Positions 1 through 7,900 of a stretch of 27,252 nt of DNA are shown here, piece by piece. Both the position numbers and the translations under genes were made by a program. This DNA comes from a virus, in IMG/VR virus record IMGVR_UViG_3300036900_000034, positions 1 to 27,252 of that record; one strand, written 5' to 3'. Every line of letters starts with the position of its first letter. Position 1 is the stretch's first letter. Below the pieces are notes generated by a model. The model ran no database searches, was not told the DNA's origin, and was given only the letters and a program-made list of their open reading frames with translations.

Positions 1-11
1 ATTTGGTGAAC

Positions 12-365
12 TCATTTACCTGCCTCCGGGTGATAGTCGTTACGAACCTGAGAATCCTGCGGAGCCTGAATGCCTGAATGCTCCGGCCGCTCCCAATCAG
101 AGTGAAACGATGTGTGGCTCAAACCCAATTGAAAGAGTGCTATAAGTAGCCCGATGATGAGCACCTGAAGCACTGCGATGACCTTGAGCATCCCTATGCC
201 CTTATCGCGGTCTGTGCGCAGTTCTCTAACGTCCTCTTCTATATCGCAAAGTCTGGGATCAATGTATTCAACGGCAGATTGCAATTTTTCAAGCTCCTGT
301 TCTACGCTTCCCTGGCCCCGTTTATAAGTCACCCCATCTCCTCGTCTTCGTCCAAGATTGGCCAT
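12..365 (-). CDS. Coiled-coil single-pass membrane protein, possible lysis gene
   Basis: This 117-aa protein has a basic N-terminus (MANLGRRRGDGVTYKRGQGS), then a coiled-coil helix (VEQELEKLQSAVEYIDPRLC, DIEEDVRELRTDRDKG). One membrane helix follows (MLKVIAVLQVLIIGLLIALF, residues about 59-80) and then a polar tail of about 35 residues. Coiled coil followed by a membrane helix resembles the XhlA type of holin accessory protein, but the long tail differs. It starts 11 nt after the 31-aa membrane gene. Endolysin or spanin genes would be expected just to its left, outside the window. The membrane topology is clear; the lysis role is inferred. Confidence 0.6.
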   Translation of the reverse strand: MANLGRRRGDGVTYKRGQGSVEQELEKLQSAVEYIDPRLCDIEEDVRELRTDRDKGIGMLKVIAVLQVLIIGLLIALFQLGLSHTSFHSDWERPEHSGIQAPQDSQVRNDYHPEAGK

Positions 366-376
366 AAATTCACCAT

Positions 377-472
377 TCAGTTCGCGAGCGAAATTGCCAC
401 AACAAAAATGATGATTCCCATCAAGATGATGGTGAGGAAGGCGTAGATAGCGGCCTTGTCTCCACTGCTCAT
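377..472 (-). CDS. 31-aa single-helix membrane protein
   Basis: The ATG at 472 overlaps the stop of the previous gene as ATGA. The product is MSSGDKAAIYAFLTIILMGI with the tail IIFVVAISLAN: a short polar head and one long hydrophobic helix. The longer open frame up to 844 is a shadow. No strong ribosome-binding site is seen, so translation would be by coupling. Its place at the end of the tail genes and before another membrane protein suggests a holin-like or lysis helper, but this is not shown. Confidence 0.6.
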   Translation of the reverse strand: MSSGDKAAIYAFLTIILMGIIIFVVAISLAN

Positions 473-879
473 TTCAGCGTTATCACCACACCCGGAGGCG
501 GCCCAGGCGTTACCGGTGCTTGAATCGTTTGGGGAAAGATGGCGCTTGCCGAGGATGGCACACCTCCTGAGGGGGTATAGGTGGCGTAGCCGCAGTAGAT
601 TGCTCCCGTGACGAGCGATGGCCCAGAATCGGTATAAAGCCATGTGGTCTGTGTGGTGGTGATGGTCGGATTCGGCACAGCAGTAGAGACGTTGATATAA
701 GCCGCATCCCCGGCAGCTGGGCAAGTTGACCCGCTCGGCAAAGCAACGCGCCAAACCTGCGCCGTGCATGCAACGGTCGTCGTGCATTTGCTGGTGTTGA
801 TCGTCCACTGAGCGGTATGCGGTGTCTGCGCAAAGGCAGAGCACGAGAGAGCGAATGCGAGTAAGACGAGACGCTTCAT
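469..879 (-). CDS. 136-aa secreted protein with signal peptide
   Basis: The ATG at 879 gives an ATGA overlap with the large adhesin-like gene and places a clear signal peptide at the N-terminus: MKRLVLLAFALSCSAFAQ, with cleavage likely after A or Q. The open frame extends upstream to 1158, but that part is a shadow of the large gene. The mature part is about 118 aa, Thr/Ser/Pro-rich and beta-like (TTTVACTAQVWRVALPSGST, CPAAGDAAYINVSTAVPNPT), with four cysteines and a Pro-rich end (VTPGPPPGVVITLK). The style is that of a small Ig-like or fibre-tip module. An ATGA overlap follows into the 31-aa gene. Function unknown; it may be a partner of the two large fibre proteins. Confidence 0.7.
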   Translation of the reverse strand: MKRLVLLAFALSCSAFAQTPHTAQWTINTSKCTTTVACTAQVWRVALPSGSTCPAAGDAAYINVSTAVPNPTITTTQTTWLYTDSGPSLVTGAIYCGYATYTPSGGVPSSASAIFPQTIQAPVTPGPPPGVVITLK

Positions 880-3800
880 TGGATCTTGATACCCCCTGAG
901 AATTTCACTGTGCCTGCGATGGTGATGTTTGCTGTCGGCGCAGCAGCGTTGAACGTGGCTGTCACCGTGCAAGCCGCGTTGGGCATGTTCCCCGTGTATG
1001 TTGTTGTGCCGCTGCCACTGCAACCCGTCACAGAGGCCAGCGTAGAGCCGCCTGTGGCCGTCACAGTGCATGAGTAGGACGCGTTGTAGTTGTGGGCACC
1101 TGCGCAGCCTGTAATCGTGCCTGTGCCGCTTCCTGCTGTGGCTGTTGAAAGCGTCCAACTGTTGATTGTGAAGTTAGCCGTGGCTGCAGAGTTGGCGCCG
1201 ATGGAGAAGGATGGGCATGGATTGGTTGCGCCGGAACACGCTGCTGAACCCGAAACCGATGACCATGAGGTAAACGAGTAGCCCGTGTTCGGGACCGCGG
1301 TGCAAGCGCCTATCGTATTCCCGCTCACATAGCTTCCATTTGCGCAGTTTGAACCCGTCAGGCTGCCGTTGGTCGCTGTTGCTGTCCATGTGTAGGAAGT
1401 AGCAGGCGCGGATCCATAGAACTCAGTCGTGTCTGAAATGACGCGGACCTGAGTTGACGCCGCGGCCGCGGTCATGTCGATCTGCACCTGCATATCCGGC
1501 CCAGATGCCCAGGAGCTTAGATTGACTGGAATCCCGCCCATAGGAACCACTGCGACAGAATCAAACAATGCATAAGTCTTCGGGCTGGTCGCGGCCGTCA
1601 CGTCCCAAATCTGCAGGTAGTCATAGAACATGCAGTTCGAACCGCTCGAAGCCGTGCAAGACGCGCGCCGATGGCCGAAATTTCGCGTCTTGTAGCAGTG
1701 CCCCGAGGTCAGAGGGTAGGAAGTGATGTTCGCTCCTCCGGCCACGTCGACGCCGAGAAGGACAGTCCAGGGATTCGATTGCGGGGCCGCTCTGAACATT
1801 CCCGAGGTGCCGCCCCAGTCAAAGCCCCATCCTGCGTACGCTCCTGTGCCGCCTGAATAAGCCGTGGGGCTGGAATTGATATTTACATCAAACTCCCAGT
1901 CATGCAGAGTCGAGACGTTATCGGCGCACCAGTACATATCGCGGTAATAGGCGAGAGCGTTATCGAGCGTGGTTGAATTGCTCGTGTATTGCGAAGGCCA
2001 TAGCACGTCCGAGTTTCCATGCCCGCCAGCGGTTGATTGTGCGAAGACTGCGCTGCCATTTGCCACGCATCCCAAAGGCGAAAGGCCGGTAATCGGCGTT
2101 GCTGTCGAGTTCGATGGATCGCCCGAGCAAACCGCATCGTCTGCTGTGCCGCCGTAGGTGTCGGTTACGGTCACAGGCGAGTCTGTGCCGCCTGAGTTGT
2201 TGCCGTTGTCCATCGCCTGAATTCCAACGCCTGAGCTTGTCACGGTCACTGCGTTCTGCGTTGCGCAGCCTGCTGCAATCGCCGCTGTCCTGATGGCTGA
2301 TGTTGCGTAGAGTTGCCCGACAGGGACACCTAGGGGCGTGATGTTGTGGCTGCCGTCGCATCCCGTTCCCACATTGCCAAGCTGCTTGCGCGAGGGAGTT
2401 ACGACGATGCCGCTTGAGTTCGAGTTTGACGATAGCGTGGCAGTAAAGAGAATTGAGGGTGTGCCGCTGATCGTGTAAACCCCAGAGGTCACGCTTGAGT
2501 CCGAGTAGCCTGTCTCGCAGGCAATCGCCTTTAGCGTCGTGGTAGATCCGATGGAGACGCCAGCCGTGTAGACCGTGCCGGTACTGCAAGTCGGAGCTGT
2601 TCCGCTGGTGGTATAGCGAATCGTTGCGCCGGCCGTTGTTGTCAGCATCACAACCGGAAGCCCTGCCGCGTAAGTATCAGCGATAGGGCCAAAGACGGGC
2701 GCATTAACTGCACCGTTGATGACGTAGGCAGCCGATGATATGGAAGAGTCATTCCAGCCGGTTTCGTATGCAATCGCCTTGATGGTCAGCGATGTTGCAA
2801 CGCTGACAGGTGTGGAATAGACCGTGCCGTGAGTCGTTGTGGGCGTGCTTCCATCTGTGGTGTAGCGGATTGTCGCACCGCCTGTGCTGGTCGAAATTGT
2901 GACATTCTGCGTGGGTCCGTAAGATCCGGCAACCGGGCTCAATGTGGGGGCAACAACTGTGCCTTGGAACGTTGCAGTGACCGTGCAGTTTGCCGTCACA
3001 GTGCCGGTGTAGGTTGTGGTCCCCGTCCCTCCGCAGCCGGTGACACTCGCGATAGTCGAGCCGCCGGCGGGTGCGATCGCGCAAGAGAATGGCGTGCCAG
3101 AGGAAATGCCTGAGCCTGTCGGAGAGCATGTGACGGTGCCTGAGCCTGTGCCGGCCGTCGCGGTCGAGAGGGTAAAGGTCGTTCCGCCAACCAGCGGGTG
3201 AGGATAGGTGAGAGGCCCGCCGCCAGAATAAAGCCCTGTCCATGTGTTTGTGGATGAGCAGGCATAAATCTGCTCTGTGGCGGTGTCTTGATAGCCCACA
3301 CCATAGCTTCCTGTCGGGCTGACTCCCGTCGTTCCGCCTGGGCCTGCGGTGCAGGTGGCTGGCCGCGAACCGAGAGCGCCAAAGCCTGTGCCGAATGCGC
3401 CGGTAAATGATCCTGTGCACGTAGAATTCAGCGCGTTGCAGTCTTCGTAGTAATCGCGATTGTTAGTGCTTGAGATGTCCTGATTGTTGTAGCTGCCACC
3501 TGCACCGGTAATCGTGTTGTGGATGAGATAGACCGGCTCAAGCATCTGATGCGGCCACGCGATGATGTTCCCTGCGGTGACGTTCAAACGTCCCAGCGAA
3601 GGGGTTGCGTTCAGGTTCGCCCCGTTCATCGTGTCCTGCGTCTGGCCGCGCCCTACTCCGTCCAGGCATGGATAGCCGTTGCCAGAAAATGAGAAGTCCC
3701 ACCCGCTGCCTACGCCATTCGCCAGCCCTGTTCCGGGGTTGATGGCGTTGGCACCGCAATACCCCCATCCGAGCGAGTTATTTGTTTCTGCGCGCGTATC

Positions 3801-4835
3801 GCACTGGCGATCTGAGCAAGCTCCATAGACCCAGTTGAAGCTCCCACTCGCCGCGGTGTTGCCCCATACCAGCGCCGGACCGCCCTTTGAGCCAGAGAAG
3901 GCGAAGGTGCCCGTCGATTGTGTGGCGTAGTTGTGATACTCCTCGTATCCTCTGCAACCACGTAGCGAGCCGCCAGCGGTCACTGTGGCGTGAGTCTGGG
4001 CTGTTACTGAGACATTGCGAAAGATGTTGTAGCGCTCGACGAAGAATCCTGCCGCATCGCAATCGTTTGGATAGCCGCCCGAGATGTCTGAGCTTTCAAG
4101 GTAGATGGCTTTAAGCGTTCCCCAAGGGGTTGCGTTCTGCCACGTCCCGTCACCGTTGCCGATAGAATCCCCGATGGTGTTGAATGCCTGGAATCCGTTG
4201 GTACTCACGCCAATGCAAGCAGAGGCCGTGCAGAGGTTCATGTTGGTGTGATCGATGACACCCTGCGTCGGGCCGTTGAATCTGAGCCATGTGGATTGCA
4301 AACCAGCAGGGGAGTAAGTCGAGTTGTCGATGTGCAGCTGAGTCAGGCGGATATTCTGAGAGTTGCCGCCGATCGCCAGAAAGCCGTTGAACTTCACAAA
4401 GGTGGTACTGCCGCCCTTGAAGGTAAAGCCGCTCATGGTGAAGTGAGTCGATGTGCCTCCGGTGGTGATGATCAGCGGAGATGTGTTCGAGGTGACGGAA
4501 TCCTGAATGATGGTTGAATCTGTTGGGGTGCAGGCATACCCCGAGGTTCCTGCGGTGCCTGTGCAGGTCACTGTCGTTGCGCCTTGAATGACAAGCGTGG
4601 TAACAGCCGAGGGCACAGTCAGCGAGACGGTTGAGGTCCATGCCGAGGTTCCAGCCGGGACGTTGAGCGTTACTGTCGCGTTGGTATTCCCCGCCGTCGG
4701 CCATGCTGCGATGAAATCCGACTGCGAAGGGCTGGCAGCGTTACAGACTGACGTGGTGCAGGACTGGCCCGAAAGTTGTAGAGGGGCCAGCAGGCAGAGT
4801 GCTAGACTGCCGAGCATGATTGCTGCGAAACGCAT
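876..4835 (-). CDS. Large secreted modular adhesin-like protein in the fibre cluster
   Basis: The ATG at 4835 is chosen (1319 aa): AGGA lies 8 nt upstream and the signal peptide starts there (MRFAAIMLGSLALCLLAPLQ). The frame is open to a GTG at 4907, so a longer form is possible. Residues about 78-330 look like a parallel beta-helix (FTMSGFTFKGG, LTQLHIDNSTY, GVIDHTNMNL), the fold of many tailspikes and pectate lyases. Two chitobiase C-terminal-like domains follow at about 627-788 (GGATIRYTTDGSTPT, AGATIRYTTSGTAPT). Three Cys-rich Gly/Thr repeats (about 548-625, 1145-1225, 1228-1295) resemble InlB-type B-repeats. A domain at about 795-1145 is unknown. It may bind or cut host polysaccharide. 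An ATGA overlap leads into the next gene. Confidence 0.75.
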   Translation of the reverse strand: MRFAAIMLGSLALCLLAPLQLSGQSCTTSVCNAASPSQSDFIAAWPTAGNTNATVTLNVPAGTSAWTSTVSLTVPSAVTTLVIQGATTVTCTGTAGTSGYACTPTDSTIIQDSVTSNTSPLIITTGGTSTHFTMSGFTFKGGSTTFVKFNGFLAIGGNSQNIRLTQLHIDNSTYSPAGLQSTWLRFNGPTQGVIDHTNMNLCTASACIGVSTNGFQAFNTIGDSIGNGDGTWQNATPWGTLKAIYLESSDISGGYPNDCDAAGFFVERYNIFRNVSVTAQTHATVTAGGSLRGCRGYEEYHNYATQSTGTFAFSGSKGGPALVWGNTAASGSFNWVYGACSDRQCDTRAETNNSLGWGYCGANAINPGTGLANGVGSGWDFSFSGNGYPCLDGVGRGQTQDTMNGANLNATPSLGRLNVTAGNIIAWPHQMLEPVYLIHNTITGAGGSYNNQDISSTNNRDYYEDCNALNSTCTGSFTGAFGTGFGALGSRPATCTAGPGGTTGVSPTGSYGVGYQDTATEQIYACSSTNTWTGLYSGGGPLTYPHPLVGGTTFTLSTATAGTGSGTVTCSPTGSGISSGTPFSCAIAPAGGSTIASVTGCGGTGTTTYTGTVTANCTVTATFQGTVVAPTLSPVAGSYGPTQNVTISTSTGGATIRYTTDGSTPTTTHGTVYSTPVSVATSLTIKAIAYETGWNDSSISSAAYVINGAVNAPVFGPIADTYAAGLPVVMLTTTAGATIRYTTSGTAPTCSTGTVYTAGVSIGSTTTLKAIACETGYSDSSVTSGVYTISGTPSILFTATLSSNSNSSGIVVTPSRKQLGNVGTGCDGSHNITPLGVPVGQLYATSAIRTAAIAAGCATQNAVTVTSSGVGIQAMDNGNNSGGTDSPVTVTDTYGGTADDAVCSGDPSNSTATPITGLSPLGCVANGSAVFAQSTAGGHGNSDVLWPSQYTSNSTTLDNALAYYRDMYWCADNVSTLHDWEFDVNINSSPTAYSGGTGAYAGWGFDWGGTSGMFRAAPQSNPWTVLLGVDVAGGANITSYPLTSGHCYKTRNFGHRRASCTASSGSNCMFYDYLQIWDVTAATSPKTYALFDSVAVVPMGGIPVNLSSWASGPDMQVQIDMTAAAASTQVRVISDTTEFYGSAPATSYTWTATATNGSLTGSNCANGSYVSGNTIGACTAVPNTGYSFTSWSSVSGSAACSGATNPCPSFSIGANSAATANFTINSWTLSTATAGSGTGTITGCAGAHNYNASYSCTVTATGGSTLASVTGCSGSGTTTYTGNMPNAACTVTATFNAAAPTANITIAGTVKFSGGIKIQ

Positions 4836-4914
4836 TTTGGGGTTCCTGCTCATCGTGATTGCATTTCTGGCCTTTGGTGTCTGGGTCGTTAAAGTCATGC
4901 CGCCCACGCCCTAG
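4816..4914 (+). CDS. Possible 32-aa membrane ORF opposite the fibre leader
   Basis: A plus-strand ORF from ATG 4816 to TAG 4914 encodes MIAAKRILGFLLIVIAFLAF, GVWVVKVMPPTP: one hydrophobic helix with a basic N-terminus. It overlaps the signal-peptide end of the minus-strand gene and the gap before it. No convincing Shine-Dalgarno is seen (only GAG nearby). Hydrophobic shadow frames can arise opposite a leader region, so this is probably chance. Confidence 0.12.
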   Translation: MIAAKRILGFLLIVIAFLAFGVWVVKVMPPTP

Positions 4915-7900
4915 TTGATCCCGTAGAGGGTGAAACTGCTCCCGGCTGCGAAGTGCCCCGAGCCTACAGTGGAAGTGAATGAGGTAATGGCGCTGGTTTG
5001 ATTCCAGAGGCAGGTTGAGTGCAGTGCACCGTTATTAGTCGCAGAGGAAACGCTTGGATACGACATCATTTCCTGCACAACCGTCTTTCCGAACGACGTC
5101 TGAGCGTAGAAGGGGAAGAGGAATTCTGCCGATCCTGCTACAGCCCCAGATGCAGCCAGATACAGACCCTTGCACGCCGTCGCGCTCACTGCCGAAAGTC
5201 CGGTGATTGTTCCGGTGCCGGTGACGAAATACCCTTCATCGGCATAGTGGGCTGAGGTATCGGCGTTGATCGTGAGCGGAACAGACTGCCATGTGCTATC
5301 CCCAATCCCGTTAAAGATCATCTTGAGGTGGTTGAACGTTCCAGGGATTACTGAGAACGTGACCACGCTCGTAGTGCTTCCTGAGACAGTGCAGACCCCG
5401 TTGGACACCGTGCAGCCGGTTGCAGTAACCGAGCCGGTGATGTTGGTCATAGCCGATGCCGAGCCGGTTGAGCAGGTTGGGCAGGAGACGGCGTAGGTGG
5501 TTCCCGAGGGAGTGACGACAACCGGGGAAACCCCTGTCACATTCACCGCAGTAGCCGCCTGCTGGACGCTGAACATGGTGATGATCGTGCGGGAATTTCC
5601 GGTGATGCGGAAACCAGCCTGCCCCACAGCGGTAATCGGTGAGGAGCTATCCGTCGCAGTGAGTTCAAGCACGTTGCCGAGATAGACCTTTAGCGTCGTG
5701 GTTGATGTTCCGCTTACCTGAAGCGAGAGCGTCAGCGCGACATTGGTGGGGATGACAAAGGTTGCCGTCCCCAGAGTCGTCGGAGTTCCCGCCACCGTCT
5801 TGAACAGCGTGATTGCTCCGGTGCCGTTGATGTTCGCGTAGTAGTGTGTTGCCGCTGCGCTACTGGCGCGTGCAAACACTCCGCATTCACCTGTTGAGGT
5901 GACGAGCCAGCACCTTGCCGTCACGGTGTAATCCGTCGTTACCGGAGTGAGGGTAGAAAGCACATCCCCATAGGTGGGAGACGCCCCCGTAGTTAATTCA
6001 GCCGTTCCGGGGTTCACCGTTCCCTGAATCGTCGGCACACCCTGCGGGGAGGAGTTGTTGTTGGTGTACTGGGCGTAGGTGTTTCCGTAGGTGTCCGTGT
6101 GAGAGGTCAGAGCCGTTGTCGCGGTTCCTTGGAAGTAATCGAGGGCGGTGTAATGGCCTACCGCAACGGTTCCCTTGCCTTGGTCTACCAGTTGAATTTC
6201 ACTGAGCGGATTTGAGACAAAATTCGGCGCATCGTTCAGCGAAATGGGATTTGTGTTGATCTGGATTTCGGGGATGTTTCGGAAGTTCCCGCCATCGATC
6301 GATCCATTTGCTAAGACGTTTGCCAGCGTGTCATTGATCGTCACCGCATTGATGTAGGAAGGAACAACGCAGGTAGGCGCTACGCAACTGTTTTCAATCG
6401 CGTCGTAGTACATCGTGACGCGGTTTCCGCCGTTCTGAGCACCTGAGAAGTCAGGAAGGATGTAGGGGTCGGCAATCTGCGCAAGCGAAGATCCGATGCC
6501 CTCATTCTGATTCTGAACAGTGAGATTCGGCCTGCTTGGGAAGGTCCACGTCGAGCCGTTGTCGGTCGAGGAGCCAATGTAGATGTAAGGCGTAAGCGGG
6601 TCAGAGGTTCCGCAGTGAATCGCTGCCCAGAGCTTCGTTCCGTCGTAGTAGAGCCACACACCGCTTGCAGATAGGCAGTTGCCGCCAATGGTGTTCGCGT
6701 TGTTGCCAATGACGGGAGCACCTGCCTTGGTATAGCTGCCTGTATATCCAGTGGTCGAGGTAGCCTTGAAAAGCTGGAAGTGTGCGGCTGAGGTCTGGCA
6801 CTCGTAAATAGCCGTCCAGTTGTTTCCGCTGGTGTTGACGACTGCCCAGTTTTGCAGGCTGTTGGCAGTTTCAATGCTGCTGCCACCGCATGACATTGCA
6901 CCTGTGGTTGTCTTGGTCAGGCCAGCCATCGTGGTGCCGGTAAAGATGTCGCCTGATCCGGTGTTGATGTTTGTGGCGAGAACGACAAGGTTTCCGCTCT
7001 GCCGCGTGGGGAGCATGTAGCCGCGCCCATAGTTCACCGTTGCAGCAAGAGGACAGCCGCCCTGGATTCTCTTTGGCGGTTGAATGCCATCGGCAGACTC
7101 ACCGAAGCACAGCCCAATCCCACGCCCGCCGCCGGCTGTCGGCCACCATCCGGTTGTCCACTCCATCTTGACGACTTCAGCATCATTGGTGAGGACTTCG
7201 GGCGATGAGTCCCACATTGCTGAAGGTTCGAGCACCTGCGCGTTGGCATCGCCTGCCTGCGCTCCGATAACCACGCCCATGCGGTCCCATACTTCAGTCG
7301 AAGTGCCTGCTGCGCATACACCGTTAGCCGCGGTGCAGAATCTTGAAGCCGCCCCGCCCGCTTCAGACCCAACTGCGTGGCCGCTGGAATCTACGCCATA
7401 GACCGCCGTGGTTCCACTGCCAGGCACCACTGGGGTGGCATTGTAGGTAAGCGCAATTTGACTCGCTCCGATGGCTGTGACCGCGATAGGCTCTGTCGAT
7501 GTGACAGTAGTTCCGTTATCGCTGAGGGCAGATTGCGCGCCTGTGGTTGTCGCGTTTGTGGCCTTGCCGATGACGTTGGCTGCCTGACCTGAGACGGTTC
7601 CAGATCCACCCCCACCCGAACCGCAAGGCGTGCCTGTTGATCCCAATACGCCAGATGCCCAGGTTCCGCATCCATCCGCTACACCCGTATTCGTCAGCGA
7701 GTGACCCGAGGCGATAGTTAAGCCGAGATTGAAGGTATGTGATGCCGTCCAGATAAACGCATTGGCAAGATTGACTCCGAGCGTTCCGGTTGTGGTTATG
7801 GGTCCGCCCGTCATCGTCGCATCTGTCGCAACGTTGGTGACTCCTCCACCCCCGCCTCCGCCAGCAGAGAAGACTGAATAGCTCGTTCCATTGCTGACGC

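Noticed and set aside
377-844. 155-aa frame ending in the 31-aa membrane protein
   Set aside because: Only the last 31 residues look like a protein; the upstream part is Cys/His/Arg-rich and overlaps the secreted 136-aa gene in another frame. The ATGA junction supports the short start.
469-1158. 229-aa frame extending the 136-aa secreted protein
   Set aside because: The upstream 93 residues are His/Arg-rich shadow of the large gene; the signal peptide and ATGA overlap fix the start at 879.
2749-3420. Long minus-strand frame (223 aa) inside the 1319-aa gene
   Set aside because: It is an alternate-frame shadow of a Gly/Thr-rich gene: the product is full of His and Arg with no fold pattern, and the true frame covers it completely.
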